Source: Methylobacterium symbioticum (GTDB lineage Bacteria; Pseudomonadota; Alphaproteobacteria; Rhizobiales; Beijerinckiaceae). From it: 64,000 bases of DNA. Both the position numbers and the translations under genes were made by a program. The DNA lies in assembly GCF_902141845.1 (NCBI RefSeq), contig NZ_CABFPH010000006.1:1-64000 (forward strand), in the 5' to 3' direction. Shown here piece by piece: positions 1 through 8,148 of this stretch (positions are counted from its first letter, which is position 1; each line of letters begins with the position of its first letter). The notes under the pieces are model-generated. The model was not told the DNA's origin. It saw only the letters and a list, made by a program, of their open reading frames with translations, and ran no database searches.

Positions 1-765
1 GGGGCCGACTGCGCCGCCTGGGTGCGCCGCGCCCGCAGCCGGGCCCGACGCGCGAACCGCGCGCTCGCGATCGAAGATCTCCTATGCGAGATCGATCCGT
101 CGAATGCATCGCCGGACGCGACCGACGACCTCCGTGCCGCCGTTCACGAGAGCGGGCATGCGGTTGTCGCCCACGCGCTTGGATTTCAGTTGCGGAACGT
201 GGTGCTCGCACGCGCGGTCGAAGGCGGAGGCACGACCGGACTGCGCTCCCCGGATAGGTACGCGACGCGTGAGAACCTCAGGCAGTTGCTCGCTGTCTAT
301 CTCGCCGGACGCGCCGCCGAGATCCTCGTGTTCGGTGCGCCCAGCACGGGGGCTGCGGCCGATCTCGCCGAGGCCACAGCGATCTGCATCCACATGCACT
401 GCAGCTGGGGCTTGGGAAGCCGACTCGCGGCGCTCCCTCCCGCATCGATGCCGAAGGAGGTTTCGGCCGCGGTCGAACGGGATCTCCGCCGAGCCTCCGA
501 TGCCGCGACGTGCTTTCTGGCCGAGCGCCGAATCTGTCTCGATACGCTCGCGTCGACGCTGACGCGGCGACGCTGCCTCGACGGCACCGAGATCGATGCG
601 ATCCTACGGCCGCTCGTCGCATCTCCCGTCCCGAGCTCGATCGCCGGCGACGAGGTGGGCTCCGGCGGCCGTGCACAGGGACCGAAGGGCTCGAGGCTCG
701 AGCGCGGCGGCTGTCCCTCCCCCCGATCGAGTACGGACGGCGGAGCGTCGCGATGCCGATCCTGA
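1..765 (+). CDS. FtsH-like protein with M41 peptidase domain, 5' partial
   Basis: The reading frame is open from base 1, so the gene begins upstream of the window; a GTG at 22 is probably internal. The first residues (GADCAAWVRRARSRARRA) look like the lid helix at the end of an AAA+ ATPase module. The M41 zinc site follows: HESGH (H-E-x-x-H) near residue 48 and, about 70 residues later, an acidic ligand in the GAAADLAEAT stretch, which matches the third ligand of FtsH peptidases. The catalytic set therefore looks complete. After about residue 215 the sequence is low-complexity and may be a poorly conserved tail. FtsH-family enzymes are ATP-dependent membrane proteases, but whether this one has a membrane anchor cannot be seen. 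The next gene overlaps its 3' end by 13 bases, suggesting coupled translation. Confidence 0.75.
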   Translation, partial: GADCAAWVRRARSRARRANRALAIEDLLCEIDPSNASPDATDDLRAAVHESGHAVVAHALGFQLRNVVLARAVEGGGTTGLRSPDRYATRENLRQLLAVYLAGRAAEILVFGAPSTGAAADLAEATAICIHMHCSWGLGSRLAALPPASMPKEVSAAVERDLRRASDAATCFLAERRICLDTLASTLTRRRCLDGTEIDAILRPLVASPVPSSIAGDEVGSGGRAQGPKGSRLERGGCPSPRSSTDGGASRCRS

Positions 766-1088
766 ACCGCGGTCCCGGCCCATTTCCCCATCTCGCGTAC
801 ATCGCACGCAGGCACAGCGCCCTTGCCGAAGACCTCGGACGGATCGCCCGCGGCGAGCACCCCATGGGGCACATTCTGCGGGACGCTCCGGAATTGTCCG
901 ACTGGAGCGTCGTCCTCTTTCCGATCCCACACATGCTGGGAATCGTCGTTGGACATCCGGAGATCGGTGATGGACGAATCTGCAGGACCAGCGAACTCGT
1001 CACCTTCGACCCAGTCTCGGGCTACGCCCGGACGTTCTCGAGGTTCTACCGACTCGGGCCCCGTAGGCCAGAGCGGGACCGGTACTAG
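753..1088 (+). CDS. Small conserved hypothetical protein (possibly DUF6634-like)
   Basis: A 111-residue soluble protein. The start chosen is the ATG at 753, because residues upstream in the same frame are only the shadow of the preceding peptidase gene. A central block, WSVVLFPIPHMLGIVVGHPE, followed by TSELVTFDP and ARTFSRFYRLG, has the look of a small family common in Methylobacterium plasmids and islands that I associate from memory with DUF6634; that name needs a profile search. No catalytic motif, signal peptide or membrane helix is visible. It overlaps the M41 peptidase gene by 13 bases in another frame, so the two are probably co-translated. Function unknown. Confidence 0.6.
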   Translation: MPILNRGPGPFPHLAYIARRHSALAEDLGRIARGEHPMGHILRDAPELSDWSVVLFPIPHMLGIVVGHPEIGDGRICRTSELVTFDPVSGYARTFSRFYRLGPRRPERDRY

Positions 1089-1413
1089 GAGAGCCGTGCC
1101 CGGCGGACGGCGGGGCGGATCCGCGGAGACGGCTGCCGAAGCCGGGCTGCCGGCCGGCCGGGGAGCGGCCACGAGCTCCGGTCCCTGCCGGAGCGGCGGA
1201 TCCGGAGATGCCCGGATCTCGGAGAACGTGCAATCGCCGGAGGACCTTCCACCGCCCGATAGCCTTCCTGCGGGACGTCATCGTTCGATCCCGTCCATCG
1301 GCCTCCCCGGCAGGTCCGCCCGGTTCAATCTCCGCAAGGAACCGATTGCCGTGACGCGGCGTCGCCGGACTGCGCCGAGCGTCGCGTGCCGCAAGCCTCC
1401 TCCGGAGACCGGA
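1089..1413. other. Gap with no convincing gene
   Basis: The frames that stay open here give arginine/glycine/proline-rich translations typical of non-coding GC-rich DNA. No promoter or repeat could be supported. Confidence 0.5.
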
Positions 1414-1713
1414 ATGGTCGGATCGACGCGGTCCGGTACCGGAACGCCGCCGGAAGACCGCCCCCCGCTCAACCGTGCCGAGCGGGAATTCGTCGCCGCG
1501 CTGGCCCGCTGGAAGGCATGGGTCGATCTCGAGGAGCGCTGGCGCCTCTGCGCCGATCGCACCGCGTATCAATCGACACGCCAAGGTCGGAGGACTCGAA
1601 CCTTCGACCTCGGATCCGACGAGTACTTCGACCACGGTCCTGCCGACACGACCAGAACACGCCCAGCATCCGCGGAAACGGACCGGAAGTCGAACCCTCG
1701 ACCCTCGGAATGA
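1414..1713 (+). CDS. Possible small hypothetical protein
   Basis: A 99-codon frame starts at an ATG with a GGAGA ribosome site six bases upstream. The first half contains a helical, protein-like stretch (REFVAALARWKAWVDLEER) unlike the arginine/proline-rich noise around it. The second half is not protein-like and overlaps sequences resembling a tRNA T-arm on the opposite strand, so the natural 3' end may have been lost when the recombinase element arrived. No family is recognised. It may be a truncated gene rather than a functional one. Confidence 0.35.
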   Translation: MVGSTRSGTGTPPEDRPPLNRAEREFVAALARWKAWVDLEERWRLCADRTAYQSTRQGRRTRTFDLGSDEYFDHGPADTTRTRPASAETDRKSNPRPSE

Positions 1714-2004
1714 TCGAAGTGTCGAAAAATAGCCGATTCGGTGAAGTCAAGATCTGAAATCTTCCTCGGAACTGTTGCAATCCTGGATCTTCGGGATCAA
1801 TCCCAGGGCCGGGAACCGCATAAGGATCCCATTATCGGAGAAAGAAGCGATGATGCTCGAATTGTTCAGGGCCGCCATGTTCGCGGAGCGAGTGTCGTGC
1901 CGGATCCCGTCTCTCGATACCTCCTCTTCCGTCCAGTCCGCCTTCCCGGAGCGCACCGACCGCGCACCGTGGAGTGGCGACCGCATCTCCGGGACCCGCT
2001 CGAC

Positions 2005-4005
2005 ATGCACGACACCCCCTTCGACCCGCTCGACTCCGCATTGAACTATCTTCTGGACGGTTCCGGCGCTTTGCCGGCTCCGCCCGACCTGACCAATCCG
2101 CAGGAACTTCGGGCGTTCATCTACGTCCGCCGCTCGATCCAGGATCCGCTTTCGCTAAGCGTCGGACGTCAGGTGGCGGACGGTCTCTCCCATTGCGATC
2201 GGCAAGGCGCGATGGTCGACGTCGGTACGGACGTCTTCGTCGACCGGCACCGGTCGGGCGCGCTCCTCGAAGGCCGCGAAGGCCTCGCTGCGCTTCGCGC
2301 GGCGGTTCGCGAGAGATCGCCGCATTTCGTGGTCGTTTCGAGCGTCTGCAGGTTGGCGCGCAACCTCGTCGACCTTCTTCGGATCTGCGAGGAATTCGCC
2401 TTCCACAGCACTGCGATACACATCGCCGGTCACGGCGTTCTGTCCACGGCACTGACGGCAGTCCTCGGACTGCATGCGCAGATGGAACGGACGGCGATCA
2501 GGATCCGTCTGAGCGAGGGACGGCGAGAGGCCGCCAGGGACGGCCTGCTGTTCGGCACTTGGAGCAGCTACGGCTATCGCCGCACCGGGGACGAGCGTGG
2601 CTGGACGATCGACGAAGCGCAGGCCGCGGTCATCGTCCGATGCTTCCTCGAACGCGAAGCCGGTCTGTCGTTCATGGAGATCGTGCGCAGGCTGAACACG
2701 GACCATGTGCCCGCGCCGCGCGGCAAGCTGTGGGGTGAGAGCACGCTCTGGCAGCCCAACGGAGCGGGCATCCTCCAGCGCAAGCTGCTCAAGGGCGTCT
2801 TCCAATGGGGACGCGGCAGGACGGATTGCGTCGAGATCGCCGTGCCACGTCTGGCAATCGTCGATGCGGACCTCTTCGACCGGGTCAATGCCATGCCCAC
2901 GCAGACGCCCCGGCCCAAGTCCGAAGCCGGTGCCGAAGAGCGACGGCCCACGATCCGTCCGTTCAGCCGCGTCTTCTGCGAATGCGGCGCGACGATGCGA
3001 CAGATGTGGGCCAGTGAACCCGGCGGCCTCTACCGGTGCTCCAGAGTCGTCAGAGCCGGTCCCTGCAAATGGACGGCATCCGTTCGGGTCGGCGAGGTGC
3101 AACGTCGTGCCCTGCTCGTGCTCAAGGACGAGATTCTGCATCCGGAGCGCCGCGCGGATTGGGACGCGGTGGGCCGACGCGAACGGCGCCGATTCGACGC
3201 CACCCGAGCCGCCGAGCGCGCGCAGCTAACCGCGAGGATGGAGGAGATCGACGCTGCTCTCGCCGCCTTGGATGAAGAGGACGCAGCGGAGTGCGACACA
3301 TTTTTGCTGCGGGCCAGAGGTGGCCGGCTCGAACTCGAACACCACGAACTCGCCCGCGCCGCCGCGAAGCTCGAACCGCGCCCTTCGCCCGATCCGATCG
3401 CGGACGACGACGCGGAAGCTCTCCGTGACGCGGCTGCATGCCTTCTTCGCCGTCTGCCTGCCTCCGCGGAGTGGCGACAGGACGGCGAACTCGCGACTCG
3501 ACTGAGTCGGGTCGTCCCACGCATCGTCGTGTCCAGGAATGCCGCGGCGGGGTCGACCACCATGCGCTTCCTCGTCGGTCTGCCGTCTTCGCTGGATGAC
3601 TGCATCTGCGAAGCCGGTCCCGGAAGTCCGAGGTGGATCGAGCGGGTGTACCCGGATCCGATGCGAGGCGCGCTGGCGTTCCCGGAAGCAATCCTCGAGC
3701 ACCACGCCGCCGCCGATCGGGGCGCCTACGAGTTCTCCGATTGCGAGTGGACGGTGCTGGAACCTCTACTCGGCTCCGCCGCCCTGGGCGAAATGGACGC
3801 CCGACTCTACGGAGAGGCACTCGTCTTCATGGCTTCGACCGGACTCCTCGTCGCGCAACTGCCCGAGCGGTATGCGGGGTTTCCGGCGACCGACCGGCAG
3901 ATCCGGAGGCTCGAATTCTGGCCTGATCTGGTCGACGCTCTGGAAGCGCAAGGCTCCGGGCTCATGCGCGCCCTGGACCGGCGGCGGTTCGATCCGCATC
4001 GGTAG
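2005..4005 (+). CDS. Large serine recombinase 1 with DUF4096-like C-terminal domain
   Basis: A 666-residue site-specific recombinase of the large serine family, which breaks and rejoins DNA through a phosphoserine link. The N-terminal resolvase domain holds the nucleophile in YVRRS (Ser44) and the arginine motif CRLARN. The recombinase domain follows with SYGYRR and a RRLNTDHVPAPRG block, then a four-cysteine zinc ribbon (FCECG...YRCS...GPCKW) and a charged coiled coil. Residues about 574-660 (FSDCEWTVLEPLL...) resemble the helix-turn-helix start of IS5 transposases, an addition unusual for this family. The frame is open back to a GTG at 1741, but those 88 residues look non-coding, so the ATG at 2005 was chosen. 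A second recombinase lies 137 bases downstream in the same direction; the pair probably moves this island. Confidence 0.85.
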   Translation: MHDTPFDPLDSALNYLLDGSGALPAPPDLTNPQELRAFIYVRRSIQDPLSLSVGRQVADGLSHCDRQGAMVDVGTDVFVDRHRSGALLEGREGLAALRAAVRERSPHFVVVSSVCRLARNLVDLLRICEEFAFHSTAIHIAGHGVLSTALTAVLGLHAQMERTAIRIRLSEGRREAARDGLLFGTWSSYGYRRTGDERGWTIDEAQAAVIVRCFLEREAGLSFMEIVRRLNTDHVPAPRGKLWGESTLWQPNGAGILQRKLLKGVFQWGRGRTDCVEIAVPRLAIVDADLFDRVNAMPTQTPRPKSEAGAEERRPTIRPFSRVFCECGATMRQMWASEPGGLYRCSRVVRAGPCKWTASVRVGEVQRRALLVLKDEILHPERRADWDAVGRRERRRFDATRAAERAQLTARMEEIDAALAALDEEDAAECDTFLLRARGGRLELEHHELARAAAKLEPRPSPDPIADDDAEALRDAAACLLRRLPASAEWRQDGELATRLSRVVPRIVVSRNAAAGSTTMRFLVGLPSSLDDCICEAGPGSPRWIERVYPDPMRGALAFPEAILEHHAAADRGAYEFSDCEWTVLEPLLGSAALGEMDARLYGEALVFMASTGLLVAQLPERYAGFPATDRQIRRLEFWPDLVDALEAQGSGLMRALDRRRFDPHR

Positions 4006-4142
4006 GGACCTGCCGTCTCCATTTCGAACGACTCGACCTGCCAGCCGCCCACGCCGCCGACCTTGGTGCGGCGCGGGCGGGCTGCGCGACGTCGATCCCT
4101 CAACCGACGGAGGTCCTGCGGGAACGCGGACGGAACGAAGCG

Positions 4143-6266
4143 ATGACTCGATCGAAGCCCCCTGCGAGCGATGCGGACCTGATCCGCCTGGCCACCGAAC
4201 TGGACGCAAGATCGCGAGACGTTGGCTTCCCGCAAGTGAACGTCGAGAACGAGTTCTGGGTCTCGTACAGCCGCTACTCCACCAGAAAACAGAAGGAGAC
4301 CAGCATCAAGCAGCAGGACCAGTCCACGGCGACGTATGCCGGCCGTCTGGGATTGCTGCCGCACCCCGAGAGACATCGGTTCTGCGACAAGGAGCAATCC
4401 GGTGCGTATGTCCTGAAGCGAAAAGGCCTGCGCGAGCTCCGCGAACTCGCCAGGACCGGCGCTTTCAAGTATCTGCTCGTTTACGATCTCAGTCGATTAT
4501 CACGTAATCTTCTGAAACTCCTGGAAATACACGATGAGATGCGGAATCTCGGCGTCGAGATCCATGTCGCCGGCCCGCTGGGAACGGGCCGCGTCAACGA
4601 TGTCACGGCGACGATCCATGGTCTCTTCGCCCAAGAGGAGCGTGTTAGGCTGCTTCAGACGACAAGCGAGGCGAAGATCCTCGCCGCGGATGACGGCCGC
4701 AACATGGGACGGGTGCCCTACGGCTACCGCAGAGGCGCGGAGCCTGGAACGCTCGTCGTCCACGAGCCGGAGGCGGCGGTGATCCGCAGGATCTTCGTTC
4801 TCTACGATCAAGGAATCAGTGCTGGCCGAATATGCCGCATCCTGAATGCCGACGACGTGCCGGCACCGGACGGCGGTCTTTGGAGGCCCGAGCGCCTGAT
4901 CGGCCACAACGGGGTCTTGCGCATCACGAGATACGTCGGGATCTACATCTTCGGCCGCACCGAGATGCTCCGGTCGCCGGACGGCACGAAGACGATCCAG
5001 AGGGGCAGGTCGGCGGGGCCGCGCGTCAGACGTTTCGTTCCCGCCTGGAGGATCGTCGAGGACGTCGACCTCTGGATCCGTGTCGTCCGCCGTCTTCTGC
5101 GGAGCAAGGAGAGCTCCGACGCACCCCGTCCGCCCCGGGAGAAGCACAGCAACAAAGCTGTGCTGGTCTTCCACGGAGCGTACGTCTGCACCTGCGGCAA
5201 GCCGATGTCGCACGGATTCTACGGCACCTCCTCCGTCCGGTCGCTCGTCTGCAGGGATGCCGAGGTCGATGGATGTCCCAACAAGGGCCGCCTGAGCGCC
5301 TTGTGGCTCGAATTGGAGTTGCTCAGGGAAGTCAGAGACAACATCCTGTCGGAGGAAGCCCACCGCCACTTCCTGGAAAACTACGTCGCCGAGAACAGGC
5401 GGATTCAGGACCGGCTCGCGCGCAAGGCCGGGACCCTGAACGGAAGGATCCACGCGCTCGAGAAGCTTCTCGAGGACAGCATCGTCGATGCGGTCAACAG
5501 GGGAATCGCGAGCGACGACCTGATCGCGATGCGTGAGAGATGGACGGCCGAGAAGAAGACGTGTGCGGAGAAGCTTGCAGGGCTGCCGCTGCCGAGCTTC
5601 GTCCGCGACGTTGATCCTTCGGAGGTCGCCTCCCTCCGGGAGCAGATCGACGATCTGATACTCCGGATGCCGTTGCGTCCTACGACCGAGCGTGACCACC
5701 TTCTCGTCGTGACGTTGCGAAAACTCGTGACGTCCGTCGAGATCGTACGGTCGCCCGGAAGCCGCGACTACACGTTGCGGATCACGTCGCAACTGGCTGC
5801 GCTCGGCGTCCCGGCGCAGGACGGCAGGGAAGCCGAAGCGCCGTCGCGCGTCACGATACGCGAATGCGAAGGTCCGAGGACCCGCAATCCGATGCGGATC
5901 GAGCAGGATCGGCGCTACGCCGACCTCGCTGCGAAGAACCGATATGGATTGTCGGAGAAGGACTGGCTGGTGCTCGAGCCGCTCCTTCGCGAAGCACCCC
6001 TCCGCGACGCCCGCAAGCTCGTCGATGCGGCGCTCTTCTACCTGCGCTCGGGATGTGCTCTCGCCCGGCTCCCGCACCCCTTCGCCGGCATGACCGAACC
6101 CGTCAGGAGGATGGTCTGGAAGGGATGGTGGAAGCTGATCCACGATACGCTCGAGACGGATCAGTCGGACGCCGTCGCGGACCTCGATCTGCGTCCCTTC
6201 CTCCGTTTGGAAAAGGCAGCCGGACGACGGGCCGGCTTGCGGCATTCGAGAGGCGCGGCGCCGTAG
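4143..6266 (+). CDS. Large serine recombinase 2 with DUF4096-like C-terminal domain
   Basis: A 707-residue large serine recombinase. Ser46 in SYSRYSTRKQ is the expected nucleophile and DLSRLSRN the arginine motif. EERVRLLQTTSEAK leads into the recombinase domain (PYGYRRG, RILNADDVPAPDGG), then a cysteine ribbon (VCTCGKPM...LVCRD...GCPNKG) and a long coiled coil around residues 410-480. The last 100 residues (LSEKDWLVLEPLL..., then LFYLRSGCALARLP) again resemble the N-terminal domain of IS5-type transposases, as in the upstream recombinase. Only the general architecture is shared between the two proteins, so they are old paralogues or partners rather than a recent duplication. Tandem serine recombinases often act together to excise or integrate an element; cooperation here is inferred. 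Confidence 0.87.
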   Translation: MTRSKPPASDADLIRLATELDARSRDVGFPQVNVENEFWVSYSRYSTRKQKETSIKQQDQSTATYAGRLGLLPHPERHRFCDKEQSGAYVLKRKGLRELRELARTGAFKYLLVYDLSRLSRNLLKLLEIHDEMRNLGVEIHVAGPLGTGRVNDVTATIHGLFAQEERVRLLQTTSEAKILAADDGRNMGRVPYGYRRGAEPGTLVVHEPEAAVIRRIFVLYDQGISAGRICRILNADDVPAPDGGLWRPERLIGHNGVLRITRYVGIYIFGRTEMLRSPDGTKTIQRGRSAGPRVRRFVPAWRIVEDVDLWIRVVRRLLRSKESSDAPRPPREKHSNKAVLVFHGAYVCTCGKPMSHGFYGTSSVRSLVCRDAEVDGCPNKGRLSALWLELELLREVRDNILSEEAHRHFLENYVAENRRIQDRLARKAGTLNGRIHALEKLLEDSIVDAVNRGIASDDLIAMRERWTAEKKTCAEKLAGLPLPSFVRDVDPSEVASLREQIDDLILRMPLRPTTERDHLLVVTLRKLVTSVEIVRSPGSRDYTLRITSQLAALGVPAQDGREAEAPSRVTIRECEGPRTRNPMRIEQDRRYADLAAKNRYGLSEKDWLVLEPLLREAPLRDARKLVDAALFYLRSGCALARLPHPFAGMTEPVRRMVWKGWWKLIHDTLETDQSDAVADLDLRPFLRLEKAAGRRAGLRHSRGAAP

Positions 6267-6428
6267 GATGGTCTATCCCGACGCCGGCGGCGGGAGCGGC
6301 TTCGGCAACCCCAGCCCCGCAGGCTATTTGGATTTTGATGTTGAAAGATCTCGATCTCAACCGCCGGTGTGGCTGCCTGACCGAAGCCCCGAGGTGTACG
6401 CGGCGCGCCCCCGGCGAGCCGAGGATCG

Positions 6429-6459
6429 TTGTTACCATCCGGCATATTTCTGGTAACAA
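6429..6459. promoter_or_regulatory. Inverted repeat, candidate operator 1
   Basis: A perfect 9-base inverted repeat (TTGTTACCA / TGGTAACAA) with a 13-base spacer lies about 60 bases upstream of the nucleotidyltransferase gene. The same GTTGTTACCA-type half site recurs in the next palindrome. It has no run of T and lies in the leader of a gene, so a protein-binding operator is likelier than a terminator. Confidence 0.5.
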
Positions 6460-6480
6460 GGGCTTGCCGTAGCAGGGTAC

Positions 6481-6514
6481 CGTTGCTACCAATCCTGCTC
6501 GATTGGTAACAACG
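6481..6514. promoter_or_regulatory. Inverted repeat, candidate operator 2 overlapping the start region
   Basis: Fourteen-base arms (6481-6494 and 6501-6514) with one mismatch and a 6-base loop share the TTGGTAACAAC half site of the upstream repeat. The right arm ends on the first base of a GTG codon at 6514. Binding here would block transcription or translation of the following gene, as in autoregulated toxin or defence genes. Confidence 0.5.
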
Positions 6515-6522
6515 TGGTTCCG

Positions 6523-7644
6523 ATGCGGCCGTTCAGCCATCTGGATCAGGTCGCATTCTCCGAACTGGCGTCTCAGGTCCAGGATGCGACCTTCGCCGAG
6601 AGCTTCCCAGAGAACGGGAGTTTCGTCAGGCAGAAGCGCGGCAGGCGCGAGTACTTCTACTACAAGGGATACAGGTCTGCAGTCGGCGGCGTTCGCGCAA
6701 AGCACACGCTGACCTATGTCGGGCCGGTCGATGACGTCGATATCCTGAGACGTGTGGAGCAGTTCGGGCGTCTTAAATCCCAATACAAGATACGCCGCGA
6801 GCTTGCGTCGACGCTGCGCTCTCATGGGTGTCCTGTCCCCACTTCGACCGAAGGAGAGGTGCTGGGCGCCTTCTCCAGAGCCGGCCTCTTTCGGGGCAAG
6901 GCCGTACTCGTGGGTACGATCGCCTTCCAATGCTACGCCGGAATGCTTTCGGTCCATCTTCCCGAGGAGGGCTACAGGACGGCGGACATCGACCTCGCCC
7001 AGGGAGCCCAGATCGCGGTCGACCAGGACGACCTCCCTGACCTGGGCGCGCTCCTGAACGACGTCGATCCCAGCTTCTCGCCCGTATTCCACCCGGGATA
7101 CGCGCAGATGCCCGTGGGCTACGCGAACGATCAAGGTTTCCGGGTTGAGTTCCTGACCACGGTCCGCAGGGCCGACGAGACAGTCCGGCCTCTCGTGGGT
7201 CTGGGGGCTGCCGCAGTGCAGACGCTCAAGTTTCTTGAGTTCCTGCTTCAGGACACGCGGGACGGCCTCATCGTGCATAAGGCCGGCATCGGAGTACGTG
7301 TGCCGTCTCCGCAGCGCTACGCGGTCCACAAGCTGCTCATCTCGGACCTCAGGCGGGCACAGGGGGTGGCAAAGGCCGAGAAGGACCTGATGCAGATCGG
7401 GCTGATCCTTGAGGCCATGGCGATGCGCAGGTGCCTCGACGATGTCGGCTTCGCATGGCTGAACGCCGCCGCAAGAGGACTGAAGTGGTTCCGCAATCTG
7501 AAATCCGGGTGGACCAGGCTTCCCGACGAACATCGGATCCTGATCTCGGATGGAATCCGGCAGGCCGTCGAATTGGACGGGGGCGACGACGATCGTCTTC
7601 GATACGATCCAATCCCTCGTGATGCTTCTCCGCGTCCGACATAG
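6523..7644 (+). CDS. Nucleotidyltransferase-fold protein of the GSU2403 type
   Basis: A 373-residue protein. Around residue 131 the motif GTIAFQCYAG is followed by TADIDLAQ, giving the glycine loop and D-x-D metal pair of nucleotidyltransferases. The arrangement matches what I know of the GSU2403 fold (NTP_transf_8). The N-terminal 110 residues contain KRGRREYFYYKGY and are charged and helical. The C-terminal half has VPSPQRYAVHKLL and a long helical region. Related folds are used by toxin enzymes such as AbiEii/MenT, but the substrate cannot be told here. Two starts are possible, GTG 6514 or ATG 6523; the second lies just outside the palindrome and was chosen. It sits between the recombinases and an ATPase/TOPRIM-like pair, all on the same strand. 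Confidence 0.7.
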   Translation: MRPFSHLDQVAFSELASQVQDATFAESFPENGSFVRQKRGRREYFYYKGYRSAVGGVRAKHTLTYVGPVDDVDILRRVEQFGRLKSQYKIRRELASTLRSHGCPVPTSTEGEVLGAFSRAGLFRGKAVLVGTIAFQCYAGMLSVHLPEEGYRTADIDLAQGAQIAVDQDDLPDLGALLNDVDPSFSPVFHPGYAQMPVGYANDQGFRVEFLTTVRRADETVRPLVGLGAAAVQTLKFLEFLLQDTRDGLIVHKAGIGVRVPSPQRYAVHKLLISDLRRAQGVAKAEKDLMQIGLILEAMAMRRCLDDVGFAWLNAAARGLKWFRNLKSGWTRLPDEHRILISDGIRQAVELDGGDDDRLRYDPIPRDASPRPT

Positions 7645-8148
7645 CGGCAGATGCCTCCGAGAGGGCACGCGCGGTCGAGCCGAAAGGCACGATCCGCGGC
7701 GGCGAGGTTTCTCTGCGGGCTGCGGATCCGCAGGACCGGCAACTCTCTTCGGATCCCGCGCGTACTCCCGGAAAGGGGCCGGATCCGGCCGTGGTCCGAT
7801 CCAACTGTCGAAAACAAGGCGCCGGTACACCGCGGGAAGGTGGCGCGGGCCGCCTTCCCGCGGACGCGTACACCGAAAACTTACGCCGGAAGCGCATTCA
7901 GAACTCGGGAAGATCGCGATCCGAAGGAGCGGGGTGCAGCCGGTGCCATGCCTGGATCGCCCGCGGCACGGAGTCGTCTTCGTCGGAGGTGCGTGGATGC
8001 CATCGGGTCCTTTGGCAGGCGGTGGGCGATGAGTGCGGTTTCGATTCTCTCCCTCAAGCCAATCCAGTTCGCCGTGAACGGTATTGGCCTCTTTCGGAGG
8101 CGCTATCCGGCACTGCTCCGCTTCTGCAGGCTCCACAACGAGGAAAGC
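7645..8148. other. Gap with no convincing gene
   Basis: The frame that leads into the ATPase gene is open here, but its translation is arginine-rich and not protein-like. An ATG at 8029 in that frame could extend the ATPase by 40 residues. No terminator or operator was recognised. Confidence 0.45.
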
